Part shown: piece after piece, positions 1 to 8,615 of the stretch
How the letters are laid out: the number at the start of each line of letters is the position of its first letter
Numbering within the stretch: the stretch's first letter is position 1
From: Paenibacillus caseinilyticus
Lineage (GTDB): Bacteria; Bacillota; Bacilli; Paenibacillales; NBRC-103111
Reading direction: 5' to 3'
NCBI RefSeq assembly: GCF_027533645.1
Contig: NZ_JAQAGY010000027.1
Location: forward strand, 1-64,000
DNA: 64,000 nt
Program-made: the position numbers and the translations under genes
Notes under the pieces: generated by a model
What the model was told of the DNA's origin: nothing
Databases searched by the model: none
The model's input: only the letters and a program-made list of their open reading frames with translations

Positions 1-123
1 TTGCCTCCAGCTTCCTTCAGATTCCACCTCACGGTGGACACCCTTGCTCTTGGCTAACGGTAGGCGTTCGCCAGCCCCCGTTCGGGACTTTCACCCTAGA
101 GATGACGCCCATGCTGGGCGTAC
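1..123 (-). mobile_element. Group II intron (class C-like), 5' end only, cut by window edge
   Basis: Read on the minus strand from 123, the sequence begins GTACGCCCAGCATGGGCG and continues with AGGGTGAAAGTCCCGAAC, CCGTTAGCC, AAGGGTGTCC and GGTGGAATCTGAAGGAAGC. This order matches what I remember of the domain I 5' region of bacterial group IIC introns such as the Oceanobacillus iheyensis one. The canonical start is GUGYG; here it reads GTACG. It lies directly downstream of the SLH gene's terminator hairpin, the insertion preference known for class C introns. The catalytic core, any reverse transcriptase ORF and the 3' end are outside the window, so activity cannot be judged. Confidence 0.8.
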
Positions 124-127
124 AACC

Positions 128-160
128 AAAGGCGCTCCTCCCTCAGGGAAGAGCGCCTTT
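128..160 (-). terminator. Terminator hairpin of the SLH protein gene
   Basis: A 10-bp inverted repeat (AAAGGCGCTC at 128-137 with GAGCGCCTTT at 151-160) lies about 40 nt past the SLH stop codon. On the minus strand it is followed by TTTGGTT and then the predicted intron start. The short T tract appears interrupted by the intron insertion. Confidence 0.75.
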
Positions 161-202
161 GATTCATGCAGTCTACCAGCCAGGAGCAAACAAACACCGG
201 AC

Positions 203-1597
203 CTAGTTCGAATTGATAAGTTGCAGGCTGATTAACAACCGCTTCAGCAATGCGACAGCTTGAGCCCGGGTGGCGTTCTCCTTCGGCGCGAACTTTGATT
301 CGGTCAAGCCCTGCATCAGACCGGCCTTCAGCGCTTCGTTCACCGGCGCCGCAGCCCAAGACGAGATCTTGGCGCTGTCCTCGTAGACCGCAGGCGCCGG
401 CTCCGCGCTCCCCGGGGACTCTTCAAGGCCGCGCAGCTTGCTGCCGTAGCTCAGCGCTTTGGTCAGCATCACGGCCATCTGCTCACGGGAAATCCGCGCA
501 TTCGGCTTGAATGTGCCGTCGTCATAGCCTTCTACCAGGCCTGCTGCCGAAGCGGCGCCTACCGGACCCGCAAACCAGGTGTACTTGCCGATATCACTGT
601 ACTTGGCCGCCGCTCCCCGGTTGTCGGACAGCCCCAAGGCACGCGAGAGCATGACGGCGAATTCGGCACGGGTCACCGGCTTGTCCGGTGAAAACTCGGT
701 TGCGGAAGTCCCTTTGACCAAGAGCTTCGAAGCCAGCAGACGAATGTCCGCTTCCGCCCAGTGTCCCGCCGTATCCGTGAACTCTTTCTTGCTCGAGACG
801 ACCGTAAACCATCCCCCTGCCGGGGACAGCACGGTTGCTTTGTTATAGCTGAACACCGCAGGCACGAAGCTGATCTCCCCATTGGCATAGGTTACCGCTG
901 TAACCGTAGAGGAATCTACGGAAGCAGGCAGGGTCAATACCCGCTCCACATAGGCCGAACCCGAACGGGTCAGATCCACCGTCTGGCCGTTCGTACGCTG
1001 TGCGGTAACTTTGAAGTCCACAGGCGCCGGCAGCACCTCTGTCGCGCCGGCCTCGCTTAAGCGGTTCCTGGCCGTTCCGAGAGCCGACTCGGGCATGGCT
1101 TTGATCGTCACGACGACCGTCACGTTGGCCGCCGGCACCTTGAGCTCCTCGGCCGCTTTGGCGGAGATACCGACCGGAAGCTTGTAGCTGACTTCCGGAA
1201 GCTGCAGAACCAGGAAGGCGCCCGGTGCCGCTTGGCGCGCTTCTTCGAGCACCGCGTCTGCGATATGGATCTTCACGGTGCTTTCGGAAGCGGGTATCAC
1301 CGCGGTCACCGCAGGCTGCTGCGCACCTTGGTCCTTCAGCCGCCCGAACGCTTCCTTCAGCTTGGCACGGTCAAGGATAATCTTGTTCTCCGGCCTCCCG
1401 TCTTTCGGTGTCTCTTTCTTGACCTCTCCCGGTTGTACATCCATCCGGACGCCTCCGTATGTATCCGTCAGCACGGACACGGAGGCGGGCGCAGCCGCCT
1501 TTTCCTTCGGCTTGGCGTTCTCCGCTCCGGATGCGAGCAGCGGAGATAGGGTAAGCATGAGCAAAGTTGCCAGCGTTACAGAAGCGATTCGTCTCAT
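203..1597 (-). CDS. Secreted protein with three S-layer homology (SLH) domains
   Basis: Predicted exported cell-wall-associated protein. A signal peptide covers about residues 1-27 (MRRIA, hydrophobic core, LLASGAE). A region of unknown fold follows (about 40-270). Three C-terminal SLH modules sit near 272-322, 333-384 and 405-455, each with the TRAEFAVML or SREQMAVML type of core. SLH modules anchor proteins to pyruvylated secondary wall polysaccharide. ATG at 1597 is chosen because GGAGG lies 11 nt upstream; in-frame TTG codons at 1600 and 1603 sit closer to it and are possible. The third SLH ends right at the C-terminus. The function of the N-terminal region is unknown. It is transcribed alone and ends in a hairpin followed by an intron. 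Confidence 0.85.
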   Translation of the reverse strand: MRRIASVTLATLLMLTLSPLLASGAENAKPKEKAAAPASVSVLTDTYGGVRMDVQPGEVKKETPKDGRPENKIILDRAKLKEAFGRLKDQGAQQPAVTAVIPASESTVKIHIADAVLEEARQAAPGAFLVLQLPEVSYKLPVGISAKAAEELKVPAANVTVVVTIKAMPESALGTARNRLSEAGATEVLPAPVDFKVTAQRTNGQTVDLTRSGSAYVERVLTLPASVDSSTVTAVTYANGEISFVPAVFSYNKATVLSPAGGWFTVVSSKKEFTDTAGHWAEADIRLLASKLLVKGTSATEFSPDKPVTRAEFAVMLSRALGLSDNRGAAAKYSDIGKYTWFAGPVGAASAAGLVEGYDDGTFKPNARISREQMAVMLTKALSYGSKLRGLEESPGSAEPAPAVYEDSAKISSWAAAPVNEALKAGLMQGLTESKFAPKENATRAQAVALLKRLLISLQLINSN

Positions 1598-1717
1598 CAA
1601 CAATAATTCCTCCCGAATTTTGCTACATTATGTATCATTTTAAAGAAAACTATACCACACCCATAACAGGCGAACAACGACCCTTTTCCTCATTTTTCGG
1701 CCGGTTCCCCTTGGGAG

Positions 1718-2212
1718 TTAGGTATAAAGAGACACATCGAGAGGCAGCCGCTCGCAGGTCAGAAGAAGTCCTTCTCGGAACAGGCACCGGTATTCCGCAG
1801 GCTCCGCTCTCTCCAGAAGGGGCGGCAAAAAGTAACGGACGTGCCCCGCAATGCCCTGGTTATCCGGATGGAGCACCCAGGCTGCCGGCTTCCAGGACAG
1901 AACGCCGTCCGGCGTCTCCAGCGGCATACGTTCCAACCCTGCCATGCCGGCGTCAGCCGTATAGGCATACATCCCTCCGGCCATCCGTCCGTCTACCTCC
2001 CACGTCACCACACCTCCAAAGTGAATGGCCGTTTCTTCGAGCGCCAATCCCGTTTCCTCCCGGATCTCGCGCCGCACGCTCGCAAGCGGGGTCTCCCCGG
2101 GCTCCAGCTTGCCGCCGACTCCGTTCCATAAGCCGAGCAGGGGCGGTTTGCTCCGGTTGAGCATTAAGATCCGGTCTCCCCGGCGCAGGAAAGCAATATT
2201 ATATTCGAGCAC
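1718..2212 (-). CDS. NUDIX hydrolase, 8-oxo-dGTP diphosphatase-like
   Basis: Small hydrolase of the NUDIX superfamily, which cleaves X-linked nucleoside diphosphates. The NUDIX box is visible as GGKLEPGETPLASVRREIRE followed by ETGL. The N-terminus reads LEYNIAFLRRGDRILMLNR, the usual first strand of MutT-like proteins. I start at GTG 2212 because GGAGG lies 9 nt upstream and the resulting 164 residues are typical for the family. The frame is open to GTG 2329, but that codon lacks a good ribosome binding site. Substrate cannot be assigned. It is monocistronic, with the aldolase gene divergent upstream. Confidence 0.8.
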   Translation of the reverse strand: MLEYNIAFLRRGDRILMLNRSKPPLLGLWNGVGGKLEPGETPLASVRREIREETGLALEETAIHFGGVVTWEVDGRMAGGMYAYTADAGMAGLERMPLETPDGVLSWKPAAWVLHPDNQGIAGHVRYFLPPLLERAEPAEYRCLFREGLLLTCERLPLDVSLYT

Positions 2213-2453
2213 AGCGCGTCCCCTCCGGTTCTTCCTATTTGGCCAAATTCCTCTCCAGACTTCTTCCACAGACGACCCGTCTACTCCTTCCAGGAGTCGA
2301 CGAATCTCTTGCTTTTTCGATTGATTCACCCATTGGAATTTGTTATCATTGACAAATGCAAATCGAATATGTAAAAATAGTAATTAATAAAACACTTTAT
2401 CGCTTAAAAGCATAAAAGCTTCAAAGCGTAAGCCCGATTCGGGAGAGGAGCCT

Positions 2454-3422
2454 ATGATTATGACCAGAGACCATCACAAAATTCTGGACTGCACGATCCG
2501 CGACGGCGGACTCGTCAACAACTGGGACTTCAGCGTCCAATTCGTAAAGGACATGTACTACGGACTTAGCGAAGCCGGCGTCGAATATATGGAGATCGGA
2601 TACAAAAACTCGGCGAAGCTGCTTAAAGGAGCCGATGCGGGTCCGTGGCGCTTCCTGAACGAAGACTTCCTGAAAGAAGTGCTTCCTCAGAAGACCGATA
2701 CGAAGCTGTCCGCCCTCGTGGATATCGGACGTGTCGACGAGAAGGATATCCTGCCCCGCGACCAGAGCCTTCTCGACCTGATCCGTGTAGCCTGCTATAT
2801 CAAAGATACGGACAAGGCACTGGATCTCGTCCAGAAGTTCCATGATTACGGCTACGAGACGACGATCAACATCATGGCCCTCTCCCACGTTATGGAGAAT
2901 GACCTGAACGAGGCGTTCGAAGAAATCGCGAAGAGCCCGGTCGATGTCGTCTACATCGTTGACTCTTACGGCAGCATGGACTACAAGGACATCGACTACC
3001 TCGTATCCAAGTTCCAGCGCCTGCTTCCGAACAAGAAGCTCGGCCTGCATATGCATAACAATCAGCAGCTCGCTTTCTCGAACACGATCATGGGTGCAGC
3101 CCGCGGCGTGGAATTCCTCGATACTTCCGTGTACGGCATGGGCCGTGCGGCGGGCAACTGTCCTACGGAGCTGCTCGTCAGCCATCTGAAGAATCCGAAG
3201 TACGACCTGCGTCCGGTTCTCGGTATCATCGAGAAGCATATGGTGTCCATGCGCGAGAAGTGGGAGTGGGGCTACATTATCCCTTACATGATCGCCGGCG
3301 TGCTGAACGATCATCCTCGCGCCGCCATGGCGGCCCGGGCCTGCGAAGATAAGGACAAGTTCACCGAATTCTACGATAAGCTGACTTCTCCGGAAGTGAT
3401 GCCTGCAGGAGCGGCTGACTAA
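2454..3422 (+). CDS. DRE-TIM metallolyase, HMGL-like aldolase domain protein
   Basis: TIM-barrel protein of the HMG-CoA lyase / 4-hydroxy-2-oxovalerate aldolase superfamily. The N-terminal ILDCTIRDGG (about residues 10-19) carries the DRE-type metal and substrate-binding motif, and GLHMHNN supplies the metal-binding histidines. YGMGRAAGN matches the conserved late barrel motif. The length of 322 residues fits an isolated catalytic domain without the communication domain of isopropylmalate synthases. A purine-rich GGGAGAGGAG precedes ATG 2454; ATG 2460 is an alternative. The real substrate is unknown. Related proteins often sit in polysaccharide clusters, but nothing here points to a pathway. 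Confidence 0.8.
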   Translation: MIMTRDHHKILDCTIRDGGLVNNWDFSVQFVKDMYYGLSEAGVEYMEIGYKNSAKLLKGADAGPWRFLNEDFLKEVLPQKTDTKLSALVDIGRVDEKDILPRDQSLLDLIRVACYIKDTDKALDLVQKFHDYGYETTINIMALSHVMENDLNEAFEEIAKSPVDVVYIVDSYGSMDYKDIDYLVSKFQRLLPNKKLGLHMHNNQQLAFSNTIMGAARGVEFLDTSVYGMGRAAGNCPTELLVSHLKNPKYDLRPVLGIIEKHMVSMREKWEWGYIIPYMIAGVLNDHPRAAMAARACEDKDKFTEFYDKLTSPEVMPAGAAD

Positions 3423-3560
3423 TCGGCTGCCTCTCAGGTTAAGCTCCAACCGCTTCAGGCCCTTAGACCCGGTTCCCAGGCTCCTATGCCCGGTTGCCGG
3501 GTTTGTTCTATGCCGCTAGACAACATCCATTCTCTATCGCCTGAAGGAGGCTTGCTGTCC

Positions 3561-4109
3561 ATGGCCCCATCCTATGTTGAAGCCCGGGTCTCCGCCGTTC
3601 TAGCCGCCCGGGAAGCTCAAACCTTCGTTACAGCCCGGGAACCCGAGATGTCGATAGATCTCGGCGGTATCCCCGGGGACCGTCACTACGGTCTCACGAG
3701 CAAAGCTGACAGCCGGCAGTCCTTCTATCCCCGCGGTACGGTCATCGCGAACCGGCGGCAAATTTCGATTGTGTCCGCCGAGGAATGTGCCCTGATCGCG
3801 GAAGCGCTCGGCATCTCCGAAGTCCGGCCCGAATGGCTGGGCGCCAATCTGCTGCTCGAAGGATACCCCGAGCTGACCCTGCTCCCGCTCGGGGCGCGGC
3901 TGCTCTTCCCCGAGGCCTGCGGCCTGATCGGCGAGGGGGAGAATCTCCCCTGTAAGGCGCCCGGCCAAGAGATCGCCGCAGCTCTGCAGCGTCCAGAGCT
4001 CGCCTCCCGGTTCACCAAGGCAGCCAAGAAGCGCAGAGGCATTGTATGCTCTGTTGAGCGGGCCGGTACGATCAGGCTGGGGGATACCGTCCGCATATAT
4101 TTGCCCTAA
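3561..4109 (+). CDS. MOSC domain protein
   Basis: Protein with the molybdenum cofactor sulfurase C-terminal (MOSC) fold, a sulfur-carrier or cofactor-handling domain related to YiiM and YuaD. Visible markers are GGIPGDRHYG near the N-terminus, NRRQISIVS, EWLGANLLLEG and the LPCKAPG cysteine segment, which would carry the sulfur. ATG 3561 is chosen because AAGGAGG ends 10 nt upstream; the frame is open further upstream without a site. The 182 residues make a stand-alone MOSC protein. No molybdopterin genes are nearby. It follows the aldolase in the same direction after about 140 nt, and a joint transcript is possible but not shown. Confidence 0.85.
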   Translation: MAPSYVEARVSAVLAAREAQTFVTAREPEMSIDLGGIPGDRHYGLTSKADSRQSFYPRGTVIANRRQISIVSAEECALIAEALGISEVRPEWLGANLLLEGYPELTLLPLGARLLFPEACGLIGEGENLPCKAPGQEIAAALQRPELASRFTKAAKKRRGIVCSVERAGTIRLGDTVRIYLP

Positions 4110-4274
4110 GAAGCGGACGATCGGGCTGGCGAGGCATCGCCGACCCGTCCTCCTGCTTCGGAGGCTCTTTTCGCCGAGCAGGGTCAGGATAGCCACGCCT
4201 ACTCGCACAGATCACACCTTTTGTCAGCATCTATACATATTTTACTAGCCTACTTGGAGTAATCTCATTAAAAA

Positions 4275-4304
4275 TTGTTACGGCCTCTTCACTTGGGTAT
4301 AATA
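4275..4304 (+). promoter_or_regulatory. SigA-type promoter of the HxlR gene
   Basis: TTGTTA at 4275-4280 and TATAAT at 4299-4304 are separated by 18 bp and lie 21 bp upstream of the start codon. Confidence 0.6.
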
Positions 4305-4325
4305 TAAAGAAGAGGTGGTTGCAAT

Positions 4326-4664
4326 ATGGAACAATTCTCTCTATGCCCAAGAGTAGAGAAGGGCATGAAACTGATCAGCAAACGCTGGGCCGCGCTCATT
4401 GTGTATCAGCTGTTGACGGGACCGCAGCGCTTCTGCACGATGGAATCCGCCCTGCCCATCAGCGGCAGGCTGCTCTCGGAAAGACTCAAAGACTTGGAGT
4501 CCGAAGGAATCGTAAAGCGCGAGGTATACCCGGAAATCCCGGTGCGCATAGAATATTCGCTGACGGATAAGGGGCGGGCCTTGGAAGCGGTACTCAAAGG
4601 AATGGAACAATGGTCTCAGGCCTGGATCGATTCGGAAGATCCTGAGCCCGCTGACCGGTCTTAG
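4326..4664 (+). CDS. HxlR family winged-helix transcriptional regulator
   Basis: A 112-residue regulator of the HxlR family, which includes redox and aldehyde sensors. The N-terminus has the family cysteine (FSLCPRVEKG) and the KRWAALIVYQLLTGPQRF helix. GRLLSERLKDLESEGIVKR is the recognition helix-turn-helix, and VRIEYSLTDKGRAL is the wing. An AGAGGTGG site lies close upstream of ATG 4326. The single cysteine at residue 7 resembles the sensing cysteine of YodB or HypR, which suggests thiol-based sensing, but this is inference. The upstream MOSC gene points the same way and the downstream malic enzyme converges; its target is not evident. Confidence 0.88.
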   Translation: MEQFSLCPRVEKGMKLISKRWAALIVYQLLTGPQRFCTMESALPISGRLLSERLKDLESEGIVKREVYPEIPVRIEYSLTDKGRALEAVLKGMEQWSQAWIDSEDPEPADRS

Positions 4665-4712
4665 GGAAGCCGTATCCGCATCCTCCCCCACTCGTCCGGC
4701 TCACAAAATAAC

Positions 4713-4748
4713 AACGCCTGGTTCCGCAGCGCACGGGAACCAGGCGTT
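4713..4748. terminator. Bidirectional terminator between HxlR and malic enzyme genes
   Basis: AACGCCTGGTTCC pairs with GGAACCAGGCGTT around a short loop, with A/T-rich flanks on both sides. It lies between two convergent genes and can serve both. Confidence 0.75.
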
Positions 4749-4763
4749 ATTTGTCGTTTGATA

Positions 4764-6167
4764 CTAGCGGAAATCCTTCGGTGTCCGGCGGGCCGTCCCG
4801 GTAAGGATCGCAGCCTCGATCACCGCACGGCGCACCTTATTGACGACTTGCTCATTAAAGATACTCGGAATGATATAATGCTCGTTAAGCTCCGATTCGG
4901 TAACCACCGAGGCAATCGCCCGGGCCGCGGCCAGCTTCATCGGCTCATTGATCCGGCGGGCCCGGCAGTCCAGCGCGCCGCGGAAGATTCCCGGGAACAC
5001 GAGCACGTTATTGATCTGGTTCGGGTAATCGCTGCGGCCGGTACCCAGAACGCGTACATGCGGCAGCGCTTCTTCCGGATCGATCTCCGGCTGCGGATTC
5101 GCCATCGCGAAGACAATGCGCTCCGGTGCCATCGTCTGCACGTCCGCTGCGTTCAACAATCCGCCGCGCGACACGCCGATGAAGACATCCGCATCCCGCA
5201 GCACTTCCTTGAGCGTCCCGGCTTCCGCCTCGACCTGCGGCTGCTCCGCAAGCCACTGCCACATCGGGTACGGGTAGCTTCCGCCGCGCACGATAGCTCC
5301 TTCGCGGTCAACCGGCACGAGGCGGGTGACGCCGGCAGCCAGCAGCATTTTGCAGATGGACACGCCCGCCGCCCCTATGCCGTTGACGACGATCCGTACG
5401 CTGTCGATGCGCTTACCGACCACCTTGAGAGCATTGAGCAGTCCCGCCACCACCACAACGGCCGTTCCATGCTGATCGTCATGGAATACGGGAATGTCCA
5501 GCTCCTCCGCCAGCCTTGTCTCAATCTCAAAGCAGCGCGGCGAGGAGATATCCTCCAGATTGATGCCTCCGAAGATCGGCGAGATAGCCTTGACCGTACG
5601 AATAATCTCTTCCGTATCCTTCGTATCCAGACAGATCGGGAAGGCATCTACTCCGGCCAGCTGCTTGAACAGCATCGCCTTCCCCTCCATAACGGGTGCA
5701 GCCGCATGAGGTCCGATATCACCGAGCCCGAGCACCGCCGTACCATCGGTTACAACGGCCACCATATTGCGTTTGATCGTCAGGGAATAAGCCTTCTTCG
5801 GATCTTCATGGATCGACGTGCAGACGCGTGCGACACCAGGGGTATAGACACGGGACAGGTCGTCCCGGTTCTTGATCGGCAGATTCGGCTGTACGTTGAT
5901 TTTACCGCCCAGATGGGCAAGGAACGTACGGTCCGACACGTTGATGAGCTTGATCCCCTCATGAGATCTCAGGGCTTCGACGACAACCGACTCCGCCGAT
6001 TCGGCCACATCCACGGTAATATCCCGAATCGAGGAATCCTTGCCTGGGCGAATAACGTCGATGGACGTAATGTCCCCGCCCGCTTTTCCTATGGTCGCCG
6101 CCACTTCACCGAATGTAATGTGGTTATGATCCAACTCAATCCGCAAGATAATGCTCGTCTGTGCCAC
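4764..6167 (-). CDS. NAD(P)-dependent malic enzyme with N-terminal ACT domain
   Basis: Oxidative decarboxylation of malate to pyruvate and CO2. An ACT-type regulatory domain occupies about residues 1-80 (TSIILRIEL and DHNHITFGEV). The malic enzyme core follows: YTPGVARVC, DGTAVLGLGDIG, FHDDQHGTAVV with the catalytic and metal-binding acidic residues, and the nucleotide-binding NGIGAAGVSI. GTG 6167 is chosen because a GGTGG site is 8 nt upstream; GTG 6179 and TTG 6173 are in frame. The length of about 467 residues fits the short bacterial form plus ACT, similar to B. subtilis YtsJ-like or MalS-like enzymes. The ligand of the ACT domain is unknown. It is transcribed alone. Confidence 0.92.
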   Translation of the reverse strand: MAQTSIILRIELDHNHITFGEVAATIGKAGGDITSIDVIRPGKDSSIRDITVDVAESAESVVVEALRSHEGIKLINVSDRTFLAHLGGKINVQPNLPIKNRDDLSRVYTPGVARVCTSIHEDPKKAYSLTIKRNMVAVVTDGTAVLGLGDIGPHAAAPVMEGKAMLFKQLAGVDAFPICLDTKDTEEIIRTVKAISPIFGGINLEDISSPRCFEIETRLAEELDIPVFHDDQHGTAVVVVAGLLNALKVVGKRIDSVRIVVNGIGAAGVSICKMLLAAGVTRLVPVDREGAIVRGGSYPYPMWQWLAEQPQVEAEAGTLKEVLRDADVFIGVSRGGLLNAADVQTMAPERIVFAMANPQPEIDPEEALPHVRVLGTGRSDYPNQINNVLVFPGIFRGALDCRARRINEPMKLAAARAIASVVTESELNEHYIIPSIFNEQVVNKVRRAVIEAAILTGTARRTPKDFR

Positions 6168-6411
6168 GCACAATCCCACCCTTTGCCCTAAAATGATGTA
6201 CCAATGAGCTCAATGTGACCTGTCAATAACCCTATGTTACCACGCCCTGCCATGCTAATCCAATTAAAAAGAAAAGATAGCCTTATAGCGAAATTTTATA
6301 GAAGAAGGTTGCTGTGCCAAGGATTCCACCCGGCTCCCGCAGCGTCAGGGGGCAATTCCCATTGATACGGGCCCGCCTGAGCCTTTATAGTTTGAGAGGC
6401 AGAGAGGCGCT

Positions 6412-7452
6412 TCACTTGGCCTTGGCCGCAGCGTCCTCCAGCATCTCCACAGTCATGGGGCCCGCTTGCTTGAAGCGAATGATTCCGTCCCCGTCGATAA
6501 CGTAGGTCGTCGGATAAGAATGGATACCGTAGTTATCCGTCACTGTACCCTCTTTATCGAGGAGGATCGGGAAGGTGATCTTCCATGAATCGATCCAACT
6601 GGCGACCACCGGTACGCTGGCTTCGGTCGTAGTGGCATTGATACCAAGCAGGACCGGCCCGTCATCTGCCTGTGCCGCATGATATGTCTGCAGATGCGGC
6701 ATTTCGGCGCGGCATGGGGGGCACCAAGTCGCCCAGAAGTTCACAATCACGGTGCGGCCGCGGTAAGAGGACAGGCTGACGGAGCTGCCGTCCAGGGCCT
6801 CCAGGGCCCAATCGGGGGCCTGCTGCCCAACCTTCAAGCCGACCTCGGCCTCTGCCGAAGCAGATACACCGGCCTGCGACTTCTCTCCCACGTAACCAGT
6901 CAAGGTGATGACCAGCGCATAAGCCGCAAGGAGTCCCGCAGCCCGCCTTACGGGTGAGAGCAGTGTCGGGCCCGGCTTATAACGTAACCATATCAGCGCG
7001 GAAGCCGCGGCCAACAGAACAACCGGCCCGCGAACGCCGATCTCACCCGAATCGATGAGCAGCATGAGGGCGGTACGGAGAGAGTACCCTCCCAAAAGCG
7101 CCAATAGCAGCGAATCGATATACAGGGTGCGGTCAAGCCGCTTCCGCTCCACCGCATAAATCAGGTACAAGCCCGATATAATGGCAGCCAGTCCTATGCC
7201 TCGGATGCCTCCATTAAAGTACAGGAGAGATGCAGGCTGCTCCAGCACATTCGCTCCCTCCCATAAGAGGAAGCTGAACTTCCACACCAGCACCCATAAG
7301 AGCAGAGCCGTCTGTACCCCCTCTCCTACAGCCTTCCCCATGCCGGTACCGCGCAACCTCCATCGGAGGAGCCCGTACCCTGCAGCGGCGGAGAATAGCG
7401 TAACTAGCAGACTGTGTTGTATGACCAGAGGTCCCCAGACCCAACTATCCAT
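6412..7452 (-). CDS. Polytopic membrane protein fused to a TlpA/ResA-like thioredoxin domain
   Basis: Predicted extracytoplasmic thiol-disulfide oxidoreductase tethered by a multi-span membrane region. About residues 1-200 hold six or so hydrophobic segments in an arrangement reminiscent of prolipoprotein diacylglyceryl transferase (Lgt). The C-terminal part, from about 215, is a redoxin domain with NFWATWCPPCRAEMPHL, the CPPC active site, and the cis-proline segment YPTTYVID. ATG 7452 is chosen because GGAG and GGATGG lie upstream and the hydrophobic N-terminus then starts at once; the frame is open to 7521. No Lgt catalytic motif is obvious, so I treat the membrane part as a tether or electron conduit of unknown role. 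Confidence 0.75.
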   Translation of the reverse strand: MDSWVWGPLVIQHSLLVTLFSAAAGYGLLRWRLRGTGMGKAVGEGVQTALLLWVLVWKFSFLLWEGANVLEQPASLLYFNGGIRGIGLAAIISGLYLIYAVERKRLDRTLYIDSLLLALLGGYSLRTALMLLIDSGEIGVRGPVVLLAAASALIWLRYKPGPTLLSPVRRAAGLLAAYALVITLTGYVGEKSQAGVSASAEAEVGLKVGQQAPDWALEALDGSSVSLSSYRGRTVIVNFWATWCPPCRAEMPHLQTYHAAQADDGPVLLGINATTTEASVPVVASWIDSWKITFPILLDKEGTVTDNYGIHSYPTTYVIDGDGIIRFKQAGPMTVEMLEDAAAKAK

Positions 7453-7590
7453 GGTTGTCCATCCATCTCCTATCCTGCTCCATGCTTCCATTGTGGGGGG
7501 AGGGACAAGCGATGTCAACACTGCATATGTACTGCCCGAAGCCCATTGTTAATGCACTCAACTTAGACAACTCAGGAGGGAATACGGACT

Positions 7591-8367
7591 ATGAAAAAGC
7601 AACTGACGATCATGATGCTTGCCACTACGATAACGCTTGGATCAACTGCCTTCTTGGCGCAGGACGCTCATGCAGCCAGTGCCTCGATCGTGAGCAGTGT
7701 GAACTTCCGAAGCCAGCCGGATACGGGCGCAAGCAGCTACGGATATATTAAAACCGGCGAAACCGTCGAAATCCTCAGCAAGGTCAATGCTTACTGGTAC
7801 CAAGTGCGCAGCGCTAGCGGCCAGGTAGGCTATATCTCCACTAGCAGCAAGTATATCAGCACAAGCGGAACCGTCCCGACGGGTACCCCGGCCGTCACTT
7901 CTTCTTCCGCCGCCGGATCGTATTCCAGTGCGGCCGTAAGCAAAGTTATCGCCGCGGGCAAAGCGTATCTCGGTACACCGTACGAATACGGCTCGGACCG
8001 TTCCAATACACGTACCTTTGACTGCTCGGACTTCGTGCGCCAAGCGTTCAAGGATGCGCTCGGCGTAACACTGCCGAGCAGCTCCCGCTCGCAAGGCGAT
8101 TATGTCAAGGCGATCGGGAAGACGACGACGGATTGGCATAATCTGAAGGCCGGTGATCTCATGTTCTTCATGAGCTACAAGGGCGGCAGCGCATCGGTTT
8201 ATCCCACCAACAAGGCCGGCCAAACCATAACGCATGTCGGCATCTATCTCGGCGACGGCAAAGTGCTTCATACGTACTCCAAGGATTCCGGAGGTGTGCG
8301 TATCGATACGATCGCCGGCAAACACTGGGAATACCGCTTCATCTTTGGCGGCAGTGCCCTGCGTTAA
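7591..8367 (+). CDS. Secreted SH3 - NlpC/P60 cell-wall endopeptidase
   Basis: Peptidoglycan gamma-D-glutamyl hydrolase of family C40. The signal peptide covers residues 1-28 and ends AHA. A bacterial SH3 domain spans about 30-90 (VNFRSQP, WYQVRSASGQVGYIS), followed by a Ser/Thr-rich linker. The NlpC/P60 domain is at about 115-258 with the catalytic cysteine C145 in FDCSDFVR, the histidine H215 in THVGIYLG and H227 in VLHTYS. An AGGAGGG site lies 10 nt upstream of ATG 7591. A strong terminator follows. It probably acts in wall turnover or daughter-cell separation. It is monocistronic and divergent from the TlpA-like gene. Confidence 0.93.
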   Translation: MKKQLTIMMLATTITLGSTAFLAQDAHAASASIVSSVNFRSQPDTGASSYGYIKTGETVEILSKVNAYWYQVRSASGQVGYISTSSKYISTSGTVPTGTPAVTSSSAAGSYSSAAVSKVIAAGKAYLGTPYEYGSDRSNTRTFDCSDFVRQAFKDALGVTLPSSSRSQGDYVKAIGKTTTDWHNLKAGDLMFFMSYKGGSASVYPTNKAGQTITHVGIYLGDGKVLHTYSKDSGGVRIDTIAGKHWEYRFIFGGSALR

Positions 8368-8392
8368 TCCTCCGCTCCCCGCACGAAGCTTC

Positions 8393-8417
8393 AGGCTGCC
8401 TATGGCAGCCTTTTTTT
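8393..8417 (+). terminator. Intrinsic terminator of the NlpC/P60 gene
   Basis: AGGCTGCC-TAT-GGCAGCCT stem (8393-8410) followed by seven T residues, 25 nt after the stop codon. Confidence 0.9.
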
Positions 8418-8615
8418 ATACCGCAAAGACGCCCTGTTGCCACTATACCCTCTTCATACTATGCGTCAGACCCAGCCCTCTCTATGCTTCGTTAAATGAC
8501 GGATCATGGGATTAAAACAAGAAATCCCAGATGATACAATGAGGGTGGATCAACCTCGTTGTGAAAACCACATTCTTTTTCTATTATAGTCAACATAGAG
8601 CAGGAGGGATCGACC

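Noticed and set aside
1..123. Possible rRNA fragment at the left edge
   Set aside because: The conserved, structured look suggested rRNA, but the minus-strand order of motifs fits group II intron domain I and none of the rRNA landmarks I know.
4758..6191. 477-codon frame antisense to the malic enzyme
   Set aside because: It is a frame shadow of a well-recognised gene, with no start site and a composition typical of antisense frames.
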